A stretch of DNA of 64,000 nucleotides from Grimontia celer (GTDB lineage: Bacteria; Pseudomonadota; Gammaproteobacteria; Enterobacterales; Vibrionaceae), in NCBI RefSeq assembly GCF_900055185.1, contig NZ_FIZX01000001.1, positions 682,001 to 746,000 on the forward strand. Reading direction: 5' to 3'. How positions within the stretch are numbered: the stretch's first letter is position 1; each line of letters begins with the position of its first letter. Positions 54,706 through 63,635 of this stretch are shown here, one piece after another. The notes below the pieces were generated by a model. The model had not been told where the DNA came from. It saw nothing but the letters and a program-made list of their open reading frames with translations, and did not search any database. A program made the translations under genes and the position numbers.

Positions 54706-56713
54706 AACCCTAAGGGAAAATGGCTATTTAAGAGGCGTGAGTACATCGCTGTTGATTGTGTTGCTAACAGGTGTGCTCAACCAGCTTTTCTTGCCACCGG
54801 GCAAGCTAAGCCAGTTGCTATCGCTTGTCCACCTATTGGTGAGCATTATCTGGGGCTCCTGTGTATTTGCTTATGTTGTCGTGCATACCAAGCGGACGTT
54901 GGGAATGCGAAAACGGGGCGTTTCTTTGCTTGGCGTGCTGGCGTTGCTGTGCGCAGTGTCTCTGGTCGTTACCGGCGGGTATCTCGCATACGACGGTGCA
55001 TTGGTCGCTAACGAAAAAGTACTCAGTGTCCATCGGGTTGCATCATACTTCCTTATCGCCAGTTTAGTTTTTCATGTGCTTTATCATATCCTGACAAGCC
55101 GAGACACCCCTTCCAATGGCCGCAGCCAAGCCTACATGACGGGGATTTGGCGCAGTTCCCTCAACGGCGTGCTAATAACTCTAGTGGTCGCGGCGACTTT
55201 ATTTGCTGCCGATAAGTATTTTATGGATACGACACCGTCCATTAAGGTTACGGATTATGCATTCCCCTACGGTGACGGAAAATTTGCGCCGAGCCTCGCC
55301 ACTACCACTAACGATGAATTTGTTCCCATCCATGAGATAGGTAACTCTGGTCAATGCATTACCTGCCATATCGGTATCGGTGAACAGTGGTTGGCATCCG
55401 CACACAAACATGCAGCCGATGACCCGGCATACGTTAGGAACATTAACCTTCTAGAAAGCAAAAAGGGAATTGAAGCAACGAGGTATTGTGAGGGGTGCCA
55501 TGCCCCCACTGCTTTGCTAAGTGGGGCGCTTACACCGGGTGGTGAGCACGGCGGCGTCAAAGGAACGCTGCAAAACAAAGAAGGCGTTGGCTGCATGTCG
55601 TGCCATGGGATAAATGAAATACACAGCACCAGAGGGGTGGCCAGTTACAACTTTAACCCCAAAAGTAAGTATGTTTTTGAATCGACACCTGGCTTAGAAC
55701 GTTTAAGCTTGCTGGCACTAAACCTCCGGCCACAGCAACACATACAGGAATTATCGCCGGATATTCAGCGCACGGCGGAATTTTGTAGCACTTGCCACAC
55801 CCAATTTATGGATGCAGCCATGAATGATTGGGGGTGGGTGAAAATGCAAGATGAATACCTTGCATGGAGTAAAAGCAAATTTAACCTTGGGAAAGACGGG
55901 CGCTCAAACCACAGTGAACAAAAGAACTGCCAAGCTTGCCATATGCCGCGTATAGCAGCTGACGACCCTGCTGCTGATAGCGAGGGAAAAGTACGCTCAC
56001 ATTATTTCCTTGGCGCAAATGCGGCGCTGGCAAAACATTTTGGCCATGATGAGGTATATGCCCTCACGAAAGACTTCCTGCAACAGGACAAGGTCTCGAT
56101 TTATATTGAACCCCCTGAAAACAATACCTCACAGGAAACAGATTTGTTTGTTAGTTTGGATGCAGGGGCTAAGCGAAAACCGCCAGTATCATTCATTCGT
56201 GGCAATGAGAACCAAGTTAGGATTTTGGTGAGCAATAATGGCGTAGGCCACAATTTCCCTGCAGGTACTATTGATCTCAGTGAATCCTGGATTGAATTCA
56301 AAGTCCTTGATGCTGAGAAAAACGAAATCTTCTCCAGCGGTCACTTGCTCGAAGGCGGAGAAATAGAAAATAGTGCAACTGTCTACAAAGAAGTTGCTGT
56401 GGACAGGTTTGGGAAAGAAGTGTGGCGTCATGATTTGTTCAACATGGTGGGTAAAAGCTTTGTGAACGTTATTCCTGCAGGTGGCATCGATACGGTGGAT
56501 TACCAGTTCAAAATACCTGATTGGGCACTATCCCCAATCCACCTGTCAGCAACGCTAAAGTATCGGAAATTCAACCCTAAGTACTTTAATTGGGTCAATG
56601 AAAAAGAAACTTTCCTTCATAATCCGATCATTGAGCTTTCACGAGATACATTGGTTGTAAAGCTTGAAAAAGCCATAAAAGTAAGTGGTAGGGGAAAAGA
56701 TCGCAACGACTGA
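54695..56713 (+). CDS. Five-TM membrane protein with pentaheme cytochrome c domain
   Basis: 672 residues. Five hydrophobic helices (about 14-34, 42-64, 75-100, 112-134, 155-172) contain His46, His64, His113, His127 and His131, which could bind b-type heme or quinone-site partners. The periplasmic domain has five CXXCH motifs: CITCH 221-225, CEGCH 265-269, CMSCH 300-304, CSTCH 364-368, CQACH 412-416. The first is followed by QWLASAHK as in cytochrome c554-like proteins. About 250 residues without heme end the protein (beta-rich; GHNFPAG). It could carry electrons from the quinone pool across the membrane to a periplasmic acceptor. Coupled to the FG-GAP/HEAT gene by overlap; last gene of the block. 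Confidence 0.87.
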   Translation: MKDKTLRENGYLRGVSTSLLIVLLTGVLNQLFLPPGKLSQLLSLVHLLVSIIWGSCVFAYVVVHTKRTLGMRKRGVSLLGVLALLCAVSLVVTGGYLAYDGALVANEKVLSVHRVASYFLIASLVFHVLYHILTSRDTPSNGRSQAYMTGIWRSSLNGVLITLVVAATLFAADKYFMDTTPSIKVTDYAFPYGDGKFAPSLATTTNDEFVPIHEIGNSGQCITCHIGIGEQWLASAHKHAADDPAYVRNINLLESKKGIEATRYCEGCHAPTALLSGALTPGGEHGGVKGTLQNKEGVGCMSCHGINEIHSTRGVASYNFNPKSKYVFESTPGLERLSLLALNLRPQQHIQELSPDIQRTAEFCSTCHTQFMDAAMNDWGWVKMQDEYLAWSKSKFNLGKDGRSNHSEQKNCQACHMPRIAADDPAADSEGKVRSHYFLGANAALAKHFGHDEVYALTKDFLQQDKVSIYIEPPENNTSQETDLFVSLDAGAKRKPPVSFIRGNENQVRILVSNNGVGHNFPAGTIDLSESWIEFKVLDAEKNEIFSSGHLLEGGEIENSATVYKEVAVDRFGKEVWRHDLFNMVGKSFVNVIPAGGIDTVDYQFKIPDWALSPIHLSATLKYRKFNPKYFNWVNEKETFLHNPIIELSRDTLVVKLEKAIKVSGRGKDRND

Positions 56714-57072
56714 CCGTAAACATTTCGCAGGAATCATTATACTTGATGGTCGTGACGATATTGTTGTTAGAACTATCAGGAGTGTTTCTAAGTACTGGAT
56801 TGCTCGCTGAGATTATATGTGCTGTTAGTGAGATGGACACATGTATTTCTCCACCATTTAAGATTAAGCCTGCTCTTTGAGTGGTTTTTTCAAATTTGTA
56901 AGCTCCCAGTATCACTAACTCCTTCAAACTTCACACAAGTGCATTTCCTGCAATCGCGGTTGCAAACAATTCCAAATATCACCTAGTCCAAATCTGTACT
57001 CTGTCATCTACTCGAGCTAACCCAAGAAGTTAGCGTTGTATATAGCCTCGCTTTTTATTTAGGGAGGGAGTG
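56714..57072. other. 359-bp intergenic region after the seven-gene block
   Basis: Non-coding. It holds a decayed copy of the tRNA-Ser tail and terminator (56844-56890) and, near 57061, the ribosome site of the next gene. No other element recognised. Confidence 0.6.
56844..56890 (+). repeat. Decayed remote copy of tRNA-Ser 3' tail plus terminator
   Basis: Aligned by eye without gaps to 41434-41480: 36 of 47 positions agree, with an unbroken AGATTAAGCC core, and most differences are C-to-T or G-to-A. It spans the last bases of the tRNA, the CCA and the terminator stem, which has degenerated (GCTCTTTGAGTGG then T6). It lies 15.4 kb downstream of the original in the same orientation, just beyond the seven-gene block. 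Confidence 0.6.
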
Positions 57073-58104
57073 ATGACACAACCAACTTATGCCCATTGCC
57101 TTCGCCCGTTGTCTTTTCAAGACAACGGCACATTTACCGCAGACCTCTGCTATCAGGAACGGATAGATACAGTGGTTCTTTCTTGGAGTGATATGTTTTG
57201 CCTTGCCGGTATGCAGGATGGTTCCGTCCGCGCCGCATCAAAATTTCTGCCTGCTTTGTTTCCACTAAATCGGTGGGGAGATGCAGAAAGTACCCGAATG
57301 CTTGTTCGTGAATTGCAGTCGACGGCGTGCCATATGCTGAGACTCCATGCTCCACCATCAGAAGCTGTTCGGAGAGAATTGGAAAAACTCAATTTTAGCG
57401 CAGTTCAACTGTGTAGATTGAGTGGCTATTCCCAAGGTAATTTCAGCCGCACGGTTGAAAGCAAAAAAGAGGCGGACATGGCGCTTAGCCTTGTTCTCGC
57501 CACGCTGCATCGGCTTCGAGCCCTGACCATCATGTCAGGACAGCAGGGGCGGGCGGCTGCGACCGATAGCAAAGACCAAATGTTAGCTTCGTTTAGGGTC
57601 AAACTTCGAAATGTAGAAGATATGAGCCGTCCTTTGGTTGGAACCCAACGAGCTGATCTACCCTCTGTTGTTTTCGATCTCATGGGGTACGGTGTAGTTC
57701 GTCTGACCGTCATAGACATGGTTCAACTGATGATTGGTGAACGTCTTCCGCCACCACTCGCTTGTTTGGAAGAGCGACTGGGTCAGGATGAACAAATCAA
57801 CGCGGAACTTGTTCGGGTCAGTTATGAAGTGCTTCTCAAAAAATGGATGAGCAAATCGGTCTGGCAGCATGTTTTGGCTGAGTTTGAACTCAGCACTGGA
57901 GACATCTTTCAGCTAGGTGCACCTTTCACCGAAGCAGTGTTGTCAGATACTTCTTCAGCGTTTGATTGTCCGCAACCGCCTTGGCTGATTTGGATTATCC
58001 CTTTCCTGACCAACTCTGGCGTGGGGAGCACCGTTCCAAAGCATGCTGATTATGCGCCACAGGCTCCGGCGAGTGAAATAACGCCGCCTCCAGTATTTAG
58101 TTAG
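57073..58104 (+). CDS. Hypothetical cytoplasmic protein
   Basis: 343 residues, no signal peptide and no convincing membrane segment. The middle has a helix-rich stretch with a possible HTH-like part (NFSAVQLCRLSGYSQGNFSR) and an Arg/Lys-rich region; the C-terminus is Pro-rich (APASEITPPPVFS). I recognise no family. AGGGAGGG lies just before the ATG at 57073; a GTG at 57070 is too close to it. It stands alone between the island-like block and the PLP cassette, 227 bases before the latter. A regulatory role is possible because of the HTH-like stretch, but this is weak. Confidence 0.7.
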   Translation: MTQPTYAHCLRPLSFQDNGTFTADLCYQERIDTVVLSWSDMFCLAGMQDGSVRAASKFLPALFPLNRWGDAESTRMLVRELQSTACHMLRLHAPPSEAVRRELEKLNFSAVQLCRLSGYSQGNFSRTVESKKEADMALSLVLATLHRLRALTIMSGQQGRAAATDSKDQMLASFRVKLRNVEDMSRPLVGTQRADLPSVVFDLMGYGVVRLTVIDMVQLMIGERLPPPLACLEERLGQDEQINAELVRVSYEVLLKKWMSKSVWQHVLAEFELSTGDIFQLGAPFTEAVLSDTSSAFDCPQPPWLIWIIPFLTNSGVGSTVPKHADYAPQAPASEITPPPVFS

Positions 58105-58331
58105 CTGCAGATAAACAGAAGAGTGCTTTCGCAGCAAAGGGATGCAAAAACTGCAGACTAATGTGCACTTATTTCCATAGCGTGTGATGTCCTGAAAATT
58201 AATCATAGATACCGACAATCTGATGCTCTCAGGAGCGAGTGGCTCAGATTGTTCGGGTATTTGAACACAGCCAAGATGCTTGAATTTTTCACGCGGCTGT
58301 CCTGATTTGTAGCCTGGACGCTGGAGACGCA

Positions 58332-59699
58332 ATGAATAATATCAGTATGGATACGAGGGCGGCGGTAGAAGCGAATAACGACTTCGACACCCGTTTCCCT
58401 GCAAAAGAGGATCTGTCGCTTCCTTATCGCCAACTCTTTCCCCTTATCACCAAAGCGGCAAACACCCCATTTCACGCCATGTTACCCCATCGAGTTAAGC
58501 AAAATATTGTGGGTGTGAAGCACGTGCTTTCTCGATATTTGGGAGAGCGTTTTCAAGTGTTGTATGCCATGAAAACCAATCGTTCTGCTGCGCTGGTAAA
58601 GGCGGCCGCCGAGGAAGGGATTGGTATAGATGTGTCATCCCTTGAAGAGTTCCAATTGGCACTAACGCAAGGTGTGCGCGGGCAAGACTGCAGCTTATCG
58701 GGTCCTTTTAAATCAGTAGAATTTCTGACACTGGCGCTGAGACAAGAGGCGAGAATTGTTGTCGACAGCGATGAAGAGTTGCTTCAAATCCAGAGCCTTG
58801 CTGTATCGATTGGAAAAACCGCGCGTGTGCTACTGCGCTGGAATGCAGATCAGCCTTACACCCGTTTTGGGATGAACACCGACAAATTGAAAGCAGCCTC
58901 TTTGGTTGCTGATAGCTTGTCCAATATTGAGCTGGAAGGGGCAGGCTTTCACCTTTCCGGTTACTGCCCGCTAGAGCGTGGCAAAGCACTCTCTCAACTA
59001 TTGGATATTGCTGATGCGTTGCGGTATGGCGCTGATATTCGCTGGAAAGCAATAAACATTGGCGGTGGCTATCCACTTCGCTATGTCGAAGAAGCCACTT
59101 GGCGACGCTTCCAAAATGCCATCGACAAACAGGACTTTGTTGCGGGTCGAATGCCAAAAAGCTTTTATCCCTACTGGCACCCAGATACGTTGGAGACTGC
59201 TGTAGAAAAAGTGCTGCTCGAAAGCGGCAATGCTGAGCGTTTGAGAGCGAACAACATTGAACTCAGTGTTGAACCAGGACGTGCATTAACGGATGGTGCT
59301 GGATTTACCGTTTTTGAGGTGCTGGGCACTAAAACCACTAATGCTGGAGACCATTGTGTCGTAGTAAAAGGCCTCAGCTTCAGCTTCTCTGAAACCTGGT
59401 TCAATTCGGAATTTATCGTCGATCCTGTTCATCTTCCAGTCTCTCAAGAAGTCATTAAACCCACTAATGCCGTCCGCGCCTATATCGCAGGGCAGAGCTG
59501 CCTTGAAGAAGATGTACTGACTTATCGCAAGGTGCCTTTCTCCCAAATGCCCAAAGCCGGCGATTTGCTGGTTTTCAACAATACAGCGGGTTACCTGATG
59601 GACCTGCTGGAAACCCGTTTTCATGGTTTGCCTATCCCTAACAAAGTTGTTCTGGATAACAAGGAAGATTCTTTTTCAATCGAGGAGGTACGAGGATGA
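58332..59699 (+). CDS. Fold-type III PLP enzyme, LysA/Y4yA-like
   Basis: 455 residues of the alanine-racemase/ornithine-DAP decarboxylase fold. The PLP Lys is in VLYAMKTNRSAAL, the barrel His in GAGFHLSGYCP, the phosphate-binding loop is INIGGGYPLR, the Glu-Pro-Gly-Arg motif is SVEPGRAL, and the second-subunit Cys stretch is AGQSCLEEDVL. It resembles Y4yA-family proteins more than true LysA. Expected reaction: decarboxylation of a basic or diamino acid. Its stop overlaps the next start by four bases. First gene of a three-gene cassette. Confidence 0.86.
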   Translation: MNNISMDTRAAVEANNDFDTRFPAKEDLSLPYRQLFPLITKAANTPFHAMLPHRVKQNIVGVKHVLSRYLGERFQVLYAMKTNRSAALVKAAAEEGIGIDVSSLEEFQLALTQGVRGQDCSLSGPFKSVEFLTLALRQEARIVVDSDEELLQIQSLAVSIGKTARVLLRWNADQPYTRFGMNTDKLKAASLVADSLSNIELEGAGFHLSGYCPLERGKALSQLLDIADALRYGADIRWKAINIGGGYPLRYVEEATWRRFQNAIDKQDFVAGRMPKSFYPYWHPDTLETAVEKVLLESGNAERLRANNIELSVEPGRALTDGAGFTVFEVLGTKTTNAGDHCVVVKGLSFSFSETWFNSEFIVDPVHLPVSQEVIKPTNAVRAYIAGQSCLEEDVLTYRKVPFSQMPKAGDLLVFNNTAGYLMDLLETRFHGLPIPNKVVLDNKEDSFSIEEVRG

Positions 59700-60760
59700 A
59701 ACTCTGCACAGCGATGCACCAAATGATTGGTGAGACACCGATGCTTGCCCTGAGGTTTGCCCACAGTGATTGGACACTTTGGCTAAAAGTGGAAAAGAAT
59801 AATCCTGGACAAAGCATGAAAGATCGCATGGCACGCGAAATGCTCTTTGATGCGTTGCGCTCAGGCCGATTGAAGCGCGGCGGAACAGTGGTGGAATCTT
59901 CTTCCGGAAACACAGCCACTGCCCTTGCATATATGTGTGCCGAGATTGGCATCAACTTCATTGCGGTTGTTGACCATCACGCGGCACCTGACAAGCTCGC
60001 AGCAGTCAAAGCCTATGGCGGGAAAATACACCTGTTGGAAGGTGACTTTGCCGATGATGAAGTGGCAACAGTGGCCCGCATTGAAACTGCACGAAACCTC
60101 GCAGCTTCGATTGATGGTGGTCTGTTTATGGATCAGTGCAATAACGCCGCGAACCCTGCAGGTTACACCAACACGCTGGCGGTAGAGCTTCAGGAACAAC
60201 TTGGCGACAACCTTGATAGCCTGGTTTGCTGTGTTGGCACAGGCGGAAGTATTGTTGGTGTAGGCGAGGCACTTCGCGTGCGTTATCCAGCGCTGGAGAT
60301 TGTAGGTGTGGAACCGGTTGGTTCGGTGATTTTCGGTTTTCCAAGTGGGCCTTACTGGCAATCTGGGACGGGTATGCCAGAGGGTGATGTGATGGGGCCA
60401 TTTTATGACCATGACCTTCTTGACGAAGGTGTTCGCGTCAGCGATGCGGAAGCTTTCACAACCTGTCGATATCTTGCCCGTGAGCACGGATTGCTGGTGG
60501 GTGGGTCAGCGGGTGGCGCGATTTACGAAGCCATTAAACGCTGTGCGAAGCGTGAAGGCAGCGGCAACATGGTTTGTTTGATTTGCGATGGTGGAGAAAA
60601 GTATCTGAACACGGTTTACAACGATGAGTGGCTGTATGGTAAAGGACTTTACCATGGCTCTGTTTATGAGTACCTAAACGATGTTGTTGCTAAACCACAG
60701 CGTGCGGAAACGCCATGGTTTGATACTGAGCAAGAGGACAAGGAGGCGTCTTTTGCATAG
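59696..60760 (+). CDS. Cysteine-synthase-family PLP enzyme (SbnA-like group)
   Basis: 354 residues of fold-type II. The PLP Lys is in NPGQSMKDRMA, the substrate loop is ESSSGNTATAL, and the phosphate-binding loop is GTGGSIVGVGEALR. The C-terminus (KYLNTVYNDEWLYGKG) is typical of O-phosphoserine-using members and of SbnA, which makes a diaminopropionate precursor. It probably performs a beta-replacement on a serine derivative. Coupled to the decarboxylase-like gene before it and the exporter after it. Plain cysteine synthesis is the alternative, but the operon context argues against it. Confidence 0.86.
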   Translation: MKLCTAMHQMIGETPMLALRFAHSDWTLWLKVEKNNPGQSMKDRMAREMLFDALRSGRLKRGGTVVESSSGNTATALAYMCAEIGINFIAVVDHHAAPDKLAAVKAYGGKIHLLEGDFADDEVATVARIETARNLAASIDGGLFMDQCNNAANPAGYTNTLAVELQEQLGDNLDSLVCCVGTGGSIVGVGEALRVRYPALEIVGVEPVGSVIFGFPSGPYWQSGTGMPEGDVMGPFYDHDLLDEGVRVSDAEAFTTCRYLAREHGLLVGGSAGGAIYEAIKRCAKREGSGNMVCLICDGGEKYLNTVYNDEWLYGKGLYHGSVYEYLNDVVAKPQRAETPWFDTEQEDKEASFA

Positions 60761-61655
60761 AGAAACGCATTGGAGTGGGCTGGCGATGATTTTCCTGGCT
60801 GTCGTTTCCGCGACAGCCATGGATGCATTCATCAAGCTCGCTGGTGGCGATATCGGGACATGGCAGTTGCTGTTTATGCGCTGGATAATTGGCGCTTTAG
60901 TCATCTTGCCTGTGGTGGCCTACTACTGGAAAAAGCGCGAGAAGATTAAAGATCGTCGTATCTACTACTGGCGCTTTGCGCTCAACCTGGTGGGTTGCTA
61001 TGCCTTGTTTTACTCCTTGGCCAATCTGCCGTTTGCCACTGTGATTACCATTTTGTTTGCAGAGCCCATTTTCATTATCCCGCTGGCTGTTGTTCTACTC
61101 GGTGAAAAGATTTCGCTGAAGAACGTTATCGCGAGTTTAGTGGGTTTTGGCGCGGTGTTTTATATCAATAGACCTGAAGATGCAGGCAGCGGATTTAGTG
61201 TGATTGCGCCAATCGTGGCAGCACTGACGCTGGCAATTGAGCACGTGTTGAATAAGCGTTTGGGATCAGAGGAAAACCCTCAGTTTATGCTGTTCTGGTT
61301 GGCAGTACCGTTGGCCGCAGTATCCCTCCCAATGACGGTGTTCGTGGAAGGCTGGGTGGAAATTTCGGCTATGCAATGGGGTGTTGTACTTCTCGCAGCC
61401 GTATTGGGTAATGCCTATAACTATTTTATTATTATGGGGTTTCGTCGTGCGCATGTGGCAACAGGCAGTGTGTTGTTGTACCTGTCAGTACCTATGGCAT
61501 TCATCATCGGCGTGATGTTCTTCAAAGAAGTCCCAACATTGTCTGATGTGGTCTGTGGTGCATTGATCTTAGGAGCAAGCATGTTAGCAAACATGCGAAG
61601 ACCGGGTGAAAAGCAGCGCGATGAGTCAGGTGACGAAGTGCCAGTAAACTCTTAA
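60753..61655 (+). CDS. EamA-family DMT exporter of the PLP cassette
   Basis: 300-residue inner-membrane protein with ten helices in two EamA repeats (LVGCYALFYSLANLPFATVI; RRAHVATGSVLLYLSVPMAF). The start is the TTG at 60753, six bases after AAGGAGG; the frame is open further upstream inside the previous gene but without a ribosome site. It overlaps the PLP-enzyme stop by eight bases, so it is tightly coupled. It probably exports the product of the two enzymes. Confidence 0.88.
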   Translation: MHRETHWSGLAMIFLAVVSATAMDAFIKLAGGDIGTWQLLFMRWIIGALVILPVVAYYWKKREKIKDRRIYYWRFALNLVGCYALFYSLANLPFATVITILFAEPIFIIPLAVVLLGEKISLKNVIASLVGFGAVFYINRPEDAGSGFSVIAPIVAALTLAIEHVLNKRLGSEENPQFMLFWLAVPLAAVSLPMTVFVEGWVEISAMQWGVVLLAAVLGNAYNYFIIMGFRRAHVATGSVLLYLSVPMAFIIGVMFFKEVPTLSDVVCGALILGASMLANMRRPGEKQRDESGDEVPVNS

Positions 61656-61690
61656 TACGCTCTGTTAGATGAGCCACTACACACGATAAA

Positions 61691-61717
61691 AAACTCGCCC
61701 TAAGGCGAGTTTCTTTT
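61691..61717. terminator. Bidirectional terminator
   Basis: A 9-bp perfect stem AAACTCGCC / GGCGAGTTT with a 4-base loop. T-rich on the plus strand (TTTCTTTTT) and, read on the minus strand, followed by a U run (A run at 61688-61693), between the convergent exporter and LysR genes. Confidence 0.93.
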
Positions 61718-62628
61718 TATGCGACATCAGCCTGTGATAGAGCAGGGAGATTGAACTGGCAATTTTCTGTCAGCCACTTTTCCAAAAAGCGATAAGCGTC
61801 TTCGTCCGGCATAACGCGCGAGCCAGCAAGCTTATAGCCAAAGCCTGTCGGCACAACTTCCGGCGTCACCATGACCAACTCTCCGCTGGCGAGTTCATTT
61901 TGAATAAAAAGAGGGTCAACGACGGCTATCCCACCAATCTCTTTAACGATAGAGATCGCACTGCTAATGGAATCCGTCATCATTCGTTGCGAACACCAAC
62001 TTTGGCGAACATCCATATCCAACTTGTCCAGAAAAATCTCCCAATCAGCTTCTGTTGAAGAAGGGTGAATGATACGACCGTGTTTGAGCAATTCCGGCCA
62101 TGAGGCGTCGATGAGCGTTTCAAGATATTCAGGCTTAGCGACGGCGACAAGCCGCTCATCGTAGAACTTTTGGTCTTTGCTGTTAACGGTATAAACCACG
62201 GCCATATCAAAGTCTTCATCTGCAAAGTCGATGGTATGGCTGTAGGCAACATGAAAGTGAAATTGGCCGAACTCGGAGGCTAATGAAAAGTTATCGTGAG
62301 TGTTAGGAAGCAGCCAGCGCAGCCCGAAAGAAATAGGGAGTTTTACATTCAGCGAATCGTCTTTTTTAAGCGTTGAGCAGGCAGAATTGATGATCTCGAA
62401 GCCATCATTTAACTGCTTTGCCAATTGTTTTCCGGCTTCACTGAGTTTTACGTTCCCCTTACTGCCAAGCACCAGTCGCTGATCAAAGTAATTCTCGACA
62501 GTCTTAATGTGCTTGTAGACGCCTGTTGCATCGATACACATTTCCTCTCCCGCGAGGAAGTAGGATTGGGTTCTGGCAACAGCGAGGAACACTTCAAGGC
62601 TTTTATAAGAGGGAGTGCATCGTGACAT
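61717..62628 (-). CDS. LysR-family transcriptional regulator
   Basis: 303 residues. The N-terminal winged HTH (SLEVFLAVARTQSYFLAGEE, then DATGVYKHIKTVENYFDQRL) is followed by a ligand-binding domain (DFADEDFDMAVVYTVNSKDQ). The HTH recognition helix is slightly unusual but the length is normal for the family. It is convergent with, not divergent from, the PLP cassette, so control of that cassette is uncertain; LysR proteins more often regulate divergent genes. Confidence 0.88.
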   Translation of the reverse strand: MSRCTPSYKSLEVFLAVARTQSYFLAGEEMCIDATGVYKHIKTVENYFDQRLVLGSKGNVKLSEAGKQLAKQLNDGFEIINSACSTLKKDDSLNVKLPISFGLRWLLPNTHDNFSLASEFGQFHFHVAYSHTIDFADEDFDMAVVYTVNSKDQKFYDERLVAVAKPEYLETLIDASWPELLKHGRIIHPSSTEADWEIFLDKLDMDVRQSWCSQRMMTDSISSAISIVKEIGGIAVVDPLFIQNELASGELVMVTPEVVPTGFGYKLAGSRVMPDEDAYRFLEKWLTENCQFNLPALSQADVA

Positions 62629-63106
62629 CGGTTAATTATTGAGTCCTGTTTCAATAGTGGAAGGATTATATGACCTGTGTTGTCTTGTTGTTGCAACGAA
62701 TGTCCGAAATTTTGGGTTTGATATGAGAGGTGAATCCAATTATGGCCACACACGTGTTACAGAGAGTAGTGAGTCATCTCTCTGATAACCCCTGTATTTA
62801 GTGCTTTTGTCGGAATATTTTACACTTCATCCAATTTGATAGTCATTTCGGCTTGAAATGCTGATGTATGTTTATTTGGTCATTTTGTTACGGAATGAAT
62901 CAATGAAGGGTGTCGATAACGTTGGCAAGTGGAACAACAACTCCCTTTTTACTTACGCTCACTCATCTGCCACTACAAATTGAAAATGTTCCAAGCGCTT
63001 TGGAAGAAACAGAGAAACTTCGACTTGTCGTGTTTTGCGATGACATCTGCTTTTTTATGCGCGCGCTAAGTTTTTATCTCGCTTAAATTCAAGCTCTTAA
63101 ACTAAG
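62629..63106. other. 478-bp intergenic region
   Basis: Non-coding. It carries an imperfect palindrome TTCCAAGCGCTTTGGAA around 62989-63005, like a LacI/GalR operator with one arm a base short, about 100 bases before the next gene. No RNA gene seen. Confidence 0.5.
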
Positions 63107-63517
63107 ATGAATTCCTTGAACTTTGATTCATTGAAGGTGGGTTGGGTGCAAATTAAGACGATTTTGACAGGGGCTTTTTTCTCCATGATGGCCATAGCTT
63201 CGCAGGCTGCTCCGCTTAATGCTTATCCCAAAATCGACATCGACTACCGCCAAATTTATTCCCTAGAACGCCTATCTTATTGCGATTACTTCGTTTGTCT
63301 GAAAATATCACCATCTGGTCAACCAGTTTTAAACGAACTCGAAACTGATCAGGTTTTCAGGAAAGCTTTGAAGCAAGTCGCAGGTGAGGCTGCGGCTCGT
63401 CAATATCGCTATCTCAATGAATTACCGGCCAAGCGAGCCGACTTTTCTAACACGGTAATCGCACCTTCTTTTCCTCTAACGGAGCAGGTGCCTTTATGTG
63501 CAGATGAGAGATACTAA
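63107..63517 (+). CDS. Small secreted hypothetical protein
   Basis: 136 residues from the first ATG, or 123 from an in-frame GTG at 63146 that follows GAAGGTGG and gives a cleaner signal peptide (MQIKTILTGAFFSMMAIASQ, cleavage near QAAP). The mature part is about 100 residues with two Cys close together (YCDYFVC) and one near the C-terminus (LCADERY). I recognise no family. It precedes a GH3 enzyme gene by 118 bases and may share its transcript. Confidence 0.65.
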   Translation: MNSLNFDSLKVGWVQIKTILTGAFFSMMAIASQAAPLNAYPKIDIDYRQIYSLERLSYCDYFVCLKISPSGQPVLNELETDQVFRKALKQVAGEAAARQYRYLNELPAKRADFSNTVIAPSFPLTEQVPLCADERY

Positions 63518-63635
63518 TACAGCCACCAATACCTGAAACTGCACAGAGTGCCACTGAAGCCAATTTCTTCGCTGCCAACCCAGATAACTGTCATTCGAAA
63601 CAACACTGATTCATCACCCTGTTAAGGAGAGAGAA

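Noticed and set aside
59861-60487. A 208-codon reverse-strand frame within the cysteine-synthase-family gene
   Set aside because: Antisense shadow of a clear PLP enzyme; composition is unlike a protein.
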